Positions 1-6,001 of a DNA stretch of 8,038 bases are shown piece after piece; the stretch's first letter is position 1, and each line of letters opens with the position of its first letter. The DNA is from Flavobacterium sp. Lineage in GTDB: Bacteria; Bacteroidota; Bacteroidia; Flavobacteriales; Flavobacteriaceae. The notes beneath the pieces are model-generated. The model worked only from the letters and a program-made list of their open reading frames with translations. It ran no database searches and was not told where the DNA came from. The stretch covers positions 1-8,038 of the forward strand of contig SXQR01000169.1 in NCBI GenBank assembly GCA_005792865.1, in the 5' to 3' direction. Position numbers and translations under genes: made by a program.

Positions 1-1
1 C

Positions 2-286
2 CAGGAATTTGACCTTCCCATCAGCGCGATGCGGATCAATGCCTACTCGTTTCTGGAGAAGGACAACCGCAAATACGATGTGATCGTGGCAGACCCCCCG
101 TATCATTTTGAAGCCGATAAACTCTTGCGGATCCCGGCGATGGTTTTTGAGCGCGAACTGCTTTCCAGCGAGGGCATGCTCATCATCGAACATTCCAAAC
201 ACACCAGCATGGACGCGCATCCTTACTTTTCCTTCAGGAAAAATTACGGCGGATCGGTCTTTAGTTTTTTTGAATGGCCGGAGTAA
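2..286 (+). CDS. rsmD: 16S rRNA (guanine-N2)-methyltransferase RsmD, 3' part only
   Basis: The reading frame is open from the window edge (codon start at base 2) to a TAA at 284-286, so the first half of the protein is missing. The 94 visible residues include the methyltransferase motif IV DPPY (visible residues 31-34), the catalytic loop of N2-guanine methyltransferases, followed by a strand-helix-strand ending in IIEHSK and a C-terminal YGGSVFSFFEWPE, which reads like flavobacterial RsmD. RsmD methylates G966 (E. coli numbering) of 16S rRNA in the small subunit, using S-adenosylmethionine. The missing part should carry the SAM-binding FAGTG motif. An ATG at 29 lies inside the conserved fold and is not the real start. 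The gene runs convergently towards rnpB. The assignment rests on motif and C-terminal similarity recalled from the family, not on a search. Confidence 0.87.
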   Translation, partial: QEFDLPISAMRINAYSFLEKDNRKYDVIVADPPYHFEADKLLRIPAMVFERELLSSEGMLIIEHSKHTSMDAHPYFSFRKNYGGSVFSFFEWPE

Positions 287-314
287 GTTGCCAGATATCC
301 ATCAACTATCAACT

Positions 315-332
315 AAAAAAAAGCAGGCCTGT
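315..332 (-). terminator. Probable rnpB 3' end and intrinsic terminator
   Basis: On the minus strand the RNA ends in the 10-nt palindrome GCAGGCCUGC (332-323) followed by a run of eight U (322-315). The GC-rich half is also the 3' strand of the P1 helix, so P1 plus the U run could itself act as the terminator, with trimming afterwards. The U run is clear. Which hairpin forms is inference. Confidence 0.5.
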
Positions 333-637
333 AAGCCGGGTTCTGTCTTGCCGGGATTGGCAACCCTTATCATTTATCTGGCCGGGACATTGCTGCCCCG
401 ATCTATCTATCTACCCTTCAGCAACGGACGGGCCGCCCTTGACCCATTTGACTGGGAGCTGAACTATTTGATATTTCACCGCATAGAGTTTACCTGATTT
501 CACTACAGCATTACCTGTACATCCTTTCTGTTGCACTTGTCCTGACCGTTTGCACGGCCGACGGGCGTTACCCGCTATGCTGCCCTGTGGTGCCCGGACT
601 TTCCTCCGCAAAAAAGCGGCGATAAGGCGGCCTGCTT
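321..637 (-). ncRNA. rnpB: RNase P RNA, bacterial type A
   Basis: This is the catalytic RNA of ribonuclease P, which removes 5' leaders from pre-tRNA together with the protein RnpA. Read on the minus strand, the universally conserved blocks appear in order: GGAGGAAAGUCCGGGC near the 5' end (592-607), a central UAAACUC...GGUGAAAUAUCAAAUAG block (464-492) matching the conserved core of E. coli M1 RNA, and ACAGAACCCGGCUUAC near the 3' end (331-346). The two ends form a perfect 9-bp P1 helix (AAGCAGGCC at 637-629 with GGCCUGCUU at 329-321), which fixes the borders to within a few bases. At about 317 nt it is shorter than the E. coli RNA, so some peripheral helices are probably reduced. Short ORFs crossing this stretch are artefacts of the RNA gene. 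The type A label is from general resemblance. Confidence 0.96.
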
Positions 638-641
638 GCCG

Positions 642-673
642 CAAAGATAACGCTTCGGCACAACACCGGTCAA
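642..673 (-). promoter_or_regulatory. Bacteroidota-type promoter of rnpB
   Basis: On the minus strand TATCTTTG (649-642) is an exact match to the Bacteroidota -7 element TAnnTTTG. A TTG (673-671, within TTTTG) lies 21 nt upstream as the -33 element. Transcription would then begin close to 637, exactly where the P1 helix of RNase P RNA starts. The agreement between promoter position and RNA 5' end supports both calls. Confidence 0.75.
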
Positions 674-726
674 AATACGCCGGGTTAGTTTAACATTTCG
701 TTATCAGCGGAGGCGAAAATTCGTCG

Positions 727-734
727 TAAATTTA
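727..734 (+). promoter_or_regulatory. Possible -7 element upstream of the 101-aa gene
   Basis: TAAATTTA matches TAnnTTTG except at the last base and lies 24 nt before the ATG at 759. I find no good TTG at the expected -33 distance, so this is only a candidate. The interval 650-758 otherwise holds the divergent rnpB promoter and nothing else that I recognise. Confidence 0.25.
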
Positions 735-758
735 TTTATCACCAAAAAAACCAATGAC

Positions 759-1064
759 ATGGACAGCCAGATGTACCACTACGCGACCGTATCCAAAGCC
801 CTTCAGGAATTGGGCGAGAAGGGATTCAACGTCGATTTCAACCTGCAGGAAAACCGTATTTGCGAAAGCCCCGACGAATTTGAGATCGCCGAGATCTACC
901 GTTACGAAGGCCAGACCGATCCGGGAGACGAAGCCACCGTTTACGGAATCATCTCTGACAAGGGCGAAAAAGGCGTTTTCGTTGCGGGACACTCCACCTA
1001 CGCCGAGAATTCGGCTGCGATGAAACTTCATGAAATGAGCATCCGCGGACGCGCCAGCCAATGA
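759..1064 (+). CDS. Small conserved Bacteroidota protein of unknown function, 101 aa
   Basis: This short soluble protein has no signal peptide or membrane segment. It starts [19 protein letters not shown] (after MDSQ), continues into [10 protein letters not shown] and the acidic [19 protein letters not shown] (from residue 40), and ends in a stretch that looks like alternating beta strands. From memory it matches a family of about 100 residues common in Bacteroidota that is often labelled 'phosphoribosylpyrophosphate synthetase'. No PRPP-synthase motif is visible and the protein is far too short for that enzyme, so the label looks wrong. The start is the ATG at 759. An ATG at 754 is in another frame, and no Shine-Dalgarno is seen. 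Its TGA overlaps the ATG of the topoisomerase gene (ATGA at 1061-1064), implying co-transcription and translational coupling. Function is unknown. Confidence 0.85.
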   Translation: MDSQMYHYATVSKALQELGEKGFNVDFNLQENRICESPDEFEIAEIYRYEGQTDPGDEATVYGIISDKGEKGVFVAGHSTYAENSAAMKLHEMSIRGRASQ

Positions 1065-2134
1065 GCCGACTGCTGAAAAAACTCGAAAAGATAGGACGTG
1101 ACCCTGCCATCACCGCAAAGGCGGCCGGACTGCGGTATGCGCCGTTTCGGGGTGCGGGTTATTTCAGGAAAAAACGCGGGACGGGATTTGGTTATGTCGA
1201 TCAGGACGGCCAGCCCGTGCGCGAAAAGGAGGTCCTGGAGCGCATTCGCAAACTCGTGATTCCACCGGCCTGGACCGATGTCTGGATTTCGCCTTTTGAA
1301 CATGGCCACCTGCAGGCGATGGGTACCGATGCGCGCGGGCGCCGGCAATACCGCTACCACAACCAGTGGAACAAGATCCGGAACCAATCCAAGTTTTTCA
1401 GGCTGCGGCGGTTTGCCTCGGCTTTGCCCAAAATTCGGGAAGCGGTGGACCGCGACCTTGCAAGGCCCGGGCTTCCGTATGAGAAGGTTGTCGCCCTGGT
1501 GGTAAAGCTAATCGAGCTGACCAACATCCGCATCGGGAACGATGCCTACAAGAAATTGTACGGATCATTCGGGCTGACGACGCTTCGGGACAAACACGTA
1601 AAATTTGACAAATCGACTGTCAAATTTGAATTCACGGGAAAGAAAGGCGTCGCGCACAGCATCAGCCTCCAGAGCCGCAAACTCGCCAACCTGGTGCGCA
1701 AGTGCCGGGAAATACCGGGCCATGACCTTTTTCAGTATTATGGCGACGATGGTTCGCGGCGGACGATCGGCTCCGGCGATGTAAACGATTATATCAAGAA
1801 CATCACGGGTGAGGATTTTACCGCCAAGGATTTCCGTGCGTGGGCCGGAAGCGTGAATGCCCTGTGCGCCTTCCAGGAAACGGGCGGGCACTCGGGGGAA
1901 GCCGACTGCAAGCGCAAGATCGTCAGCGTGATCGATTCGGTAGCGGGAAAATTGGGCAATACCAGGACGGTCTGCCGCAAATACTACATCGACCCCTCGG
2001 TCATAGCCGCATTCGAGCGCGGGACCATCACGCAATACCCCATTCCCGAATCGGCGACCACCGGCCTCAACCCCGAGGAAGAGGCGCTGGTCAAACTGCT
2101 CGAACAGGAAAAAATCGCCGAAGTAATCGCCTGA
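1061..2134 (+). CDS. DNA topoisomerase IB (poxvirus-like, bacterial)
   Basis: A 357-aa type IB topoisomerase, which relaxes positive and negative supercoils without ATP by nicking one strand through a 3'-phosphotyrosyl link. The length is typical of the bacterial enzymes. The N-terminal domain contains [10 protein letters not shown] (67-76) and [13 protein letters not shown] (88-100), DNA-contacting segments of this family. By comparison with vaccinia topoisomerase, the catalytic set is Arg157 (in NIRIGN), Lys194 (in FTGKKGV), Arg259 (in KDFRAWAG), Asn300 (in LGNTRTVC, where the viral enzyme has His) and the nucleophile Tyr309 (in CRKYYIDP). All are present, so it should be active. Asn in place of His is normal in bacterial members. 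The ATG at 1061 overlaps the preceding stop codon. The enzyme is an accessory in bacteria and its presence varies between strains. Confidence 0.95.
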   Translation: MSRLLKKLEKIGRDPAITAKAAGLRYAPFRGAGYFRKKRGTGFGYVDQDGQPVREKEVLERIRKLVIPPAWTDVWISPFEHGHLQAMGTDARGRRQYRYHNQWNKIRNQSKFFRLRRFASALPKIREAVDRDLARPGLPYEKVVALVVKLIELTNIRIGNDAYKKLYGSFGLTTLRDKHVKFDKSTVKFEFTGKKGVAHSISLQSRKLANLVRKCREIPGHDLFQYYGDDGSRRTIGSGDVNDYIKNITGEDFTAKDFRAWAGSVNALCAFQETGGHSGEADCKRKIVSVIDSVAGKLGNTRTVCRKYYIDPSVIAAFERGTITQYPIPESATTGLNPEEEALVKLLEQEKIAEVIA

Positions 2135-2173
2135 AAACGGTGGATAACTTTTGATGAATTGACCGCCACGGCG

Positions 2174-2204
2174 TTTTTGCAAAGCGATATAAAATTTATA
2201 TTTG
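2174..2204 (+). promoter_or_regulatory. Bacteroidota-type promoter of dnaX
   Basis: TTTTTG (2174-2179), 17 nt, then TATATTTG (2197-2204) match the Bacteroidota -33 and -7 elements, with an exact TAnnTTTG. Transcription would begin around 2209-2212, leaving a 5' leader of only about ten bases before the ATG at 2221. The promoter lies wholly in the 86-nt gap after the topoisomerase gene, so dnaX has its own promoter. Confidence 0.78.
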
Positions 2205-2220
2205 TGCGAAGCATTATCGC

Positions 2221-3306
2221 ATGGAACACTTTGTCGTATCGGCACGCAAATACCGCCCGCAGACCTTTAAGGATGTCGTGGGCCAGCAGGCCATTACCGC
2301 CACGCTGCTCAATGCGATCGAGAACAACCATCTCGCCCAGGCGCTGCTCTTTACGGGCCCGAGGGGTGTTGGGAAGACCACCTGCGCCCGCATCCTTGCC
2401 CGGAAGATCAACCAGCCGGGTTATGACGATCCGGATGAGGACTTTGCTTTCAATGTTTTCGAGCTCGATGCGGCGTCGAACAATTCGGTTGACGACATCC
2501 GCAACCTGATCGACCAGGTGCGCATCCCGCCACAGACCGGGCAGTATAAGGTGTATATCATCGACGAGGTGCATATGTTGTCGTCTGCGGCTTTCAATGC
2601 CTTCCTGAAGACGCTCGAGGAACCGCCCCGGCACGCCATCTTTATCCTCGCCACTACAGAGAAGCACAAGATTATCCCCACCATCCTTTCGCGTTGCCAG
2701 ATCTTTGATTTCAAACGGATCACGGTGCGCGATGCGCGGGAGCACCTCGCCGAGGTCGCCCGCAGCCAGGGAATCGAATTTGAGGAAGATGCCCTGCACA
2801 TCATCGCCCAGAAGGCAGACGGCGCCATGCGCGATGCCCTTTCGATATTTGACCGTGTGGTCTCCTACTCAGGCAAGAACCTGACCAGGCAGGCTGTAAC
2901 GGAGAACCTCAATGTCCTGGACTACGAGACCTACGTTAGGATCACCGATCTGTTGCTTGCAAACAAGATACCCGAATTGCTCGTGGCATACAATGACATT
3001 CTGGCCAAGGGTTTTGACGGGCATCATTTCATTGCGGGATTGGCATCGCACTTTCGCGACCTGTTGGTATCCAAGACACCTGCGACGCTGTCGTTGCTGG
3101 AAGCGGGCGAACAGGCGCAGAAATTATATGCGGTCCAATCACTCAAGGCACCGCACGCCTTCCTGATGAAGGCGATCGAGCTCGCAAATGACTGCGACCT
3201 AAAGTACAAATTGAGCCAGAACCAGCGCCTTTTGGTAGAACTCTGCCTCATGCAACTGGCCTCCATCACCTTTGATGGAGAAAAAAAAAAGTTGACGGAT
3301 TTATAA
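2221..3306 (+). CDS. dnaX: DNA polymerase III clamp-loader subunit DnaX, zero-frame (gamma-like) product
   Basis: The ATPase subunit of the clamp loader, which opens the sliding clamp and puts it on primed DNA at the replication fork. The 361-aa product has the AAA+ module: Walker A GPRGVGKT (46-53), ELDAASNNSVDDIR (81-94), Walker B IIDEVH (113-118), sensor 1 ATTEKHKI (144-151) and the SRC arginine-finger motif (157-159). The helical collar domain for oligomerisation follows to about residue 350. The cysteine cluster that binds zinc in E. coli DnaX, expected between residues 60 and 80, is absent (INQPGYDDPDEDFAFNVF instead). The frame ends in GEKKKLTDL and TAA, just after a run of ten A, whereas relatives continue for about 200 more residues. 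The continuation lies in the -1 frame (next feature). The product resembles the gamma form: ATPase and collar without the tau tail. ATG 2221 gives the standard N-terminus MEHFVVSARKYRP. Confidence 0.95.
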   Translation: MEHFVVSARKYRPQTFKDVVGQQAITATLLNAIENNHLAQALLFTGPRGVGKTTCARILARKINQPGYDDPDEDFAFNVFELDAASNNSVDDIRNLIDQVRIPPQTGQYKVYIIDEVHMLSSAAFNAFLKTLEEPPRHAIFILATTEKHKIIPTILSRCQIFDFKRITVRDAREHLAEVARSQGIEFEEDALHIIAQKADGAMRDALSIFDRVVSYSGKNLTRQAVTENLNVLDYETYVRITDLLLANKIPELLVAYNDILAKGFDGHHFIAGLASHFRDLLVSKTPATLSLLEAGEQAQKLYAVQSLKAPHAFLMKAIELANDCDLKYKLSQNQRLLVELCLMQLASITFDGEKKKLTDL

Positions 3307-3923
3307 TCCCCGCCAAATTCTTCTACGGTCGTGTCCTGGAGATTCCCGTGAAAGGGCCTGAGATCATCCTCCCACCGCCCGCCGAGCCAAAGCCTGAAAT
3401 CCTTCAGGCCAAAGCCCCCGAACCCGCTCCATCGGCCACCGTCGAAAAACCGCCCGTGGCGGGCATCAAGGTTTCGGCGTTATCCCTGGCCAGCATCAAG
3501 GCAAAGCGCGAGATCGAGCAACACCAGAGGACGCTACAGCCGGAAACGGTTCACCTGCCCACCGAGCCCTTTACCGAGACCGACATGCTTTTGCAATGGA
3601 ACAAGTATGCGCAAAGGCTTGCCGACAAGGGCCACAAGATCATGGAATCTTATCTGTTGATCAACGATCCCAAACTTCGCGGCACCACCATCGTGCACGA
3701 GCTTCCCAATGAAGGCTCGAAGATCGATTTTGAGTCCGAGAAGCCGCACCTGCAGGGTTACCTGCGCGGGAAATTGCACAACCACGACATCACAATCGAG
3801 GTTGTGGTGAACGAGAGCATCGAGAACCGCAAGGCCTTCACCGACCAGGACAAGTTTAACCGCCTCAACGAAATCAATCCGGGGCTTGACCTGCTGCGCC
3901 GGACTTTTGACCTGGATCTTTAA
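3276..3923 (+). CDS. dnaX: DnaX C-terminal (tau) segment in the -1 frame
   Basis: This frame is open from just after a TGA at 3273-3275 to TAA at 3921-3923, and continues DnaX. After the shift it reads VDGFIIPAKFFYGRV, then a Pro/Ala-rich linker (PPPAEPKPEI to EKPPVAG), then a conserved-looking domain (VSALSLASIKAKREIE, LLQWNKYAQRLADKGHKIMESYL, GYLRGKLHNHDITIEVVVNE, LLRRTFDLDL) that I recall as the C-terminus of flavobacterial DnaX. Joined to the zero frame by a -1 shift it gives a 567-aa tau-like protein, close to the usual flavobacterial length. In other bacteria this region binds the polymerase and helicase. The only early start in frame is a GTG at 3348 without a ribosome-binding site, which would remove the segment joining it to the collar, so separate translation is unlikely. 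It reads as intact coding sequence, not a decayed gene. Confidence 0.88.
   Translation, partial: WRKKKVDGFIIPAKFFYGRVLEIPVKGPEIILPPPAEPKPEILQAKAPEPAPSATVEKPPVAGIKVSALSLASIKAKREIEQHQRTLQPETVHLPTEPFTETDMLLQWNKYAQRLADKGHKIMESYLLINDPKLRGTTIVHELPNEGSKIDFESEKPHLQGYLRGKLHNHDITIEVVVNESIENRKAFTDQDKFNRLNEINPGLDLLRRTFDLDL
3281..3309 (+). promoter_or_regulatory. Candidate programmed -1 frameshift / slippage site in dnaX
   Basis: A run of ten A (3281-3290) followed by G contains A_AAA_AAG (3285-3291) in exact zero-frame phase, the same heptamer used for -1 frameshifting in E. coli dnaX. Five nt downstream a small hairpin can form (GGATT 3297-3301, loop TAT, AATCC 3305-3309), and GGAG (3277-3280) precedes the run. 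Slippage here joins the zero frame to the tau frame. RNA polymerase slippage adding one A (11 A) would do the same. Losing one A gives a TGA two codons after the run. The stem is only 5 bp, weaker than in E. coli. A one-base error or mutation is the main alternative. Confidence 0.6.
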
Positions 3924-4117
3924 TCGGTGACGGCGGGATCGGTCTGCGTGGAGTTTGCGGCGGCCGTGTCGATGGCGGTCGTATCGGCGTCGGTGGCGGT
4001 GTTATCGATTTCCTCTCCCCTGTTCATCTCATAATTTTCGTTGGGCGTCTCGCCCTTTTGGTCCCTGCAGCCGGCAAACACGCCGAGCGCGAAAAGGAGT
4101 ACGGCAAATTTCTTCAT
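3920..4117 (-). CDS. Small acidic lipoprotein, 65 aa
   Basis: The protein begins with a classical lipoprotein signal, MKKFAVLLFALGVFAGC, in which Lys-Lys is followed by a hydrophobic stretch and the lipobox FAGC, so Cys17 should be lipidated after cleavage by signal peptidase II. The mature chain is only 49 residues. It starts RDQKGETPNENYEMNRGEE and ends in a low-complexity tail of Thr, Asp and Ala. It is probably an unstructured, acidic protein anchored in the inner or outer membrane. No family is recognised. Its stop codon overlaps the dnaX stop region by 4 nt in convergent orientation, and its 5' end faces the dehydrogenase gene across a 173-nt gap. The signal peptide argues against a chance ORF. 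Function cannot be deduced. Confidence 0.72.
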   Translation of the reverse strand: MKKFAVLLFALGVFAGCRDQKGETPNENYEMNRGEEIDNTATDADTTAIDTAAANSTQTDPAVTD

Positions 4118-4154
4118 GGTTAAATTTTTGAGCGAAGTTCGGGACAGTCGTCTA

Positions 4155-4271
4155 AAGAATTCTTACAACATTTTGGCCCACAGGATTTTATTGAAACCCA
4201 AATCGTGTAAAAGTGATGCATAATCCTGTAACCCCCAAGGAATTTGCGCAACCTAACTTTATGATGTAACC
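4155..4271. repeat. Short palindromes and repeats between the divergent lipoprotein and dehydrogenase genes
   Basis: The 173-nt interval 4118-4290 contains a 10-bp palindrome AAGAATTCTT (4155-4164), an 8-bp inverted repeat ACAGGATT / AATCCTGT (4180-4187 and 4222-4229), a direct repeat TGTAACC (4227-4233 and 4265-4271) and the 8-bp palindrome TTGCGCAA (4244-4251). Any of these could bind a regulator of the dehydrogenase operon. I find no convincing TTG/TAnnTTTG promoter for it, since TAACTTTA (4254-4261) lacks a partner at the right distance. The repeats are read directly, but their role is speculation. Confidence 0.35.
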
Positions 4272-4280
4272 ATTAAAGAA

Positions 4281-4285
4281 AGGAG
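4281..4285 (+). promoter_or_regulatory. Strong Shine-Dalgarno of the dehydrogenase gene
   Basis: AGGAG lies 5 nt before the ATG at 4291 and 14 nt before a second in-frame ATG at 4300, which favours the first. A good Shine-Dalgarno is unusual among the genes of this window, most of which have none, and suggests efficient translation. Confidence 0.7.
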
Positions 4286-4290
4286 AAACC

Positions 4291-5451
4291 ATGCTAGCAA
4301 TGAACTTCAGGGGCCCGTTCAGGGTCAGGCTCGACCGCGACAAACCACTTCCCCAAATCCTGCATCCCGGTGATGCCATAGTCCGGGTCCTGCGATCCTG
4401 CATCTGCGGATCCGATTTGCACCTCTACCATGGCCTGGTACCGGATACCCGCGTCGGATCAACATTTGGCCACGAATTTATAGGTGAAGTGGTCGAAGTA
4501 GGATCGGAAGTCGAAAAGCTCAAGACCGGAGACAAGGTCATTGTCCCCTTCAATATCTCGTGCGGCAAATGTGCATTCTGCCAACAGGGCCTCTTTGGCA
4601 ATTGCCATGAGTCCAACCCCGAAGCCACCGCAGTAGGGGGCATTTTTGGCTACTCGCATACCGCGGGAGGCTATGACGGCGGACAGGCCGAATACGTGCG
4701 CGTCCCTTATGCCGATGTGGGACCAACCGTGATCCCCGACTGGATGCATCCCGACGATGCGGTACTGCTCACAGATGTTGTGCCCACGGGGTACCAGGCC
4801 GCCGAGATGGCCGGAATCCAGCCCGGAGATACCGTAGTGGTCTTTGGCGCCGGTCCCATCGGGATCATGGCGGCGCGCTGCGCGTGGTTATTTGGCGCAG
4901 GCCGTGTGGTAGTCATCGACGAACTTGATTACCGGTTGGAATTCGCCGAAAAATATGCGCAATGCGAGGCCTACAACTTCAAGATGATTGGTGATCCGGT
5001 TGTGTTCATCAAGACGATGACAGATTCACTGGGTGCCGATGTGTGCATCGACGCCGTGGGTTGCGAGGCCACCGGAAGCCGCATGAACACGCTGTTGGGA
5101 GTCAAATTGTTGCTGCAGGGCGGATCCACCACGGCACTGCATTGGGCGATCAATTCGGTCAAGAAGGGCGGCATCGTTTCCATCGTGGGTGTCTATGGCC
5201 CAATCGATGCGCTCGTCCCGATTGGCAACGTGGTCAACAAAGGAATCACCATCCGCGCAAACCAGGCAGCCGTAAAGCGGCATTTGCCCAGGCTCATTGA
5301 ACACGTCAAGAACGGCGTATTGCGTCCGCGCGACCTGATTACCCACCACATTCCCCTGGAGGACGTGGCCGATGCCTACCACATATTCTCAAGAAAACTT
5401 GACAACTGCATTAAAACGGTGCTGATACCTCCATCGGCACACCAATCCTAA
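4291..5451 (+). CDS. Zinc-dependent alcohol dehydrogenase, formaldehyde-dehydrogenase-like
   Basis: A 386-aa medium-chain dehydrogenase/reductase. The GroES-like catalytic domain has Cys39 (in CICGSD), His61-Glu62 (in FGHEF) and Asp162 (in LLTDVVPTGY) as the likely catalytic zinc site. Asp in the last position is typical of the glutathione-independent formaldehyde dehydrogenase-like branch. The structural zinc site is complete: Cys91, Cys94, Cys97 and Cys105. The Rossmann domain has GAGPIG (186-191), and Asp210 ends the second strand (VVVIDE), favouring NAD over NADP. It probably oxidises an alcohol or aldehyde, or reduces the reverse, in the cytoplasm. The substrate cannot be told from sequence. 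The ATG at 4291 has a strong Shine-Dalgarno. The next gene starts 13 nt after its stop, so the two form an operon. Confidence 0.93.
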   Translation: MLAMNFRGPFRVRLDRDKPLPQILHPGDAIVRVLRSCICGSDLHLYHGLVPDTRVGSTFGHEFIGEVVEVGSEVEKLKTGDKVIVPFNISCGKCAFCQQGLFGNCHESNPEATAVGGIFGYSHTAGGYDGGQAEYVRVPYADVGPTVIPDWMHPDDAVLLTDVVPTGYQAAEMAGIQPGDTVVVFGAGPIGIMAARCAWLFGAGRVVVIDELDYRLEFAEKYAQCEAYNFKMIGDPVVFIKTMTDSLGADVCIDAVGCEATGSRMNTLLGVKLLLQGGSTTALHWAINSVKKGGIVSIVGVYGPIDALVPIGNVVNKGITIRANQAAVKRHLPRLIEHVKNGVLRPRDLITHHIPLEDVADAYHIFSRKLDNCIKTVLIPPSAHQS

Positions 5452-5464
5452 AAAAAATAAAATC

Positions 5465-6001
5465 ATGATGACAGACGAAACGCGTCCGGAGGACTTCAAA
5501 AACATTCGCAGCGGCGACTACAGCCATATCAACGGCTGGGGAATCGATGCCGACCGCAGGAACGACCCAACCTATCCCATGAAACAGCGCACCAACGAGG
5601 AACATGCGGGCTATACCTGGACCCGCCCGACGCAGCAACATTCGGATACGGAAATCCTGCACTCGGTGGAAAGGCCTAACCTTACCGCGGTTTACGGAAC
5701 CACGGCGCCGCCATCGGGGCTGAGCGGCAAAATCCGCAGGATGGCCTATAAATACAGTGAGTCGAGTTACGCCCGCTGGGTGCCGCTTATCCTGGCCGAC
5801 CGCGTCGGGATGATCGAGGGAATCATCGATGACCTGGCCCACGGGCACATCCCCAATATTCCTGGAGAGCGGGGCTGGGGCGCCGAATGGAAGCACAACC
5901 GCCGGAATTTCGTGATCAATGTCGCGACCGCGGCCGTGATCACGGGTGCGATCGTGTACGCCATGACCCGCAAGAAAGAAAAGGAATTCGAGATCATTTA
6001 G
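5465..6001 (+). CDS. Conserved protein with C-terminal membrane anchor, partner of the dehydrogenase
   Basis: A 178-aa protein of unknown function. The first two thirds are hydrophilic and rich in Trp, Tyr and Pro (DYSHINGWGIDADRRNDPTY at 18-37, YTWTRP, VERPNLTAVYGTTAPPSGLSG). A central segment follows (YKYSESSYARWVPLILADRVGMIEGIIDDL, residues 95-124), then GHIPNIPGERGWGAEWKHNRR. One hydrophobic segment near the C-terminus (about 149-167) is flanked by basic residues (KHNRRN before, RKKEK after), so it is probably tail-anchored with the bulk in the cytoplasm. No signal peptide or known catalytic motif is seen. I recall similar proteins next to zinc dehydrogenases in other Bacteroidota, which suggests a functional pair. 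The two adjacent ATG codons (5465, 5468) cannot be separated, and the leader is A-rich without a Shine-Dalgarno. Its TAG abuts the stop of convergent pdxH. Confidence 0.82.
   Translation: MMTDETRPEDFKNIRSGDYSHINGWGIDADRRNDPTYPMKQRTNEEHAGYTWTRPTQQHSDTEILHSVERPNLTAVYGTTAPPSGLSGKIRRMAYKYSESSYARWVPLILADRVGMIEGIIDDLAHGHIPNIPGERGWGAEWKHNRRNFVINVATAAVITGAIVYAMTRKKEKEFEII

Noticed and set aside
301..314. Tandem heptamer ATCAACT, two copies, between rsmD and rnpB
   Set aside because: Only two short AT-rich copies in an intergenic spacer, so chance is likely and no function is suggested.
411..644. A 77-aa minus-strand ORF and overlapping plus-strand ORFs between 108 and 497
   Set aside because: They lie on the RNase P RNA gene or in the rsmD shadow. 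The conserved RNA blocks explain the sequence and no protein signature is present.
1958..1962. Asn300 in place of the catalytic His of vaccinia topoisomerase IB
   Set aside because: Asn at this position is usual in bacterial type IB topoisomerases, so it is not a sign of inactivation.
2160..2179. Possible intrinsic terminator CGCCACGGCG followed by five T after the topoisomerase gene
   Set aside because: The stem is at most 3-4 bp with a very tight loop, and the T run is better explained as part of the dnaX -33 element.
1565..2245. A 226-aa ORF on the minus strand, and a 271-aa one at 1984-2799
   Set aside because: Both are antisense to the topoisomerase and dnaX genes, whose catalytic motifs are intact. 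Long antisense frames are expected in GC-rich coding DNA.
3348..3923. The tau segment as an independent gene starting at GTG 3348
   Set aside because: It has no ribosome-binding site, and that start would drop the FIIPAKFF segment that joins the domain to the collar. A frameshift product or a broken single gene fits better.
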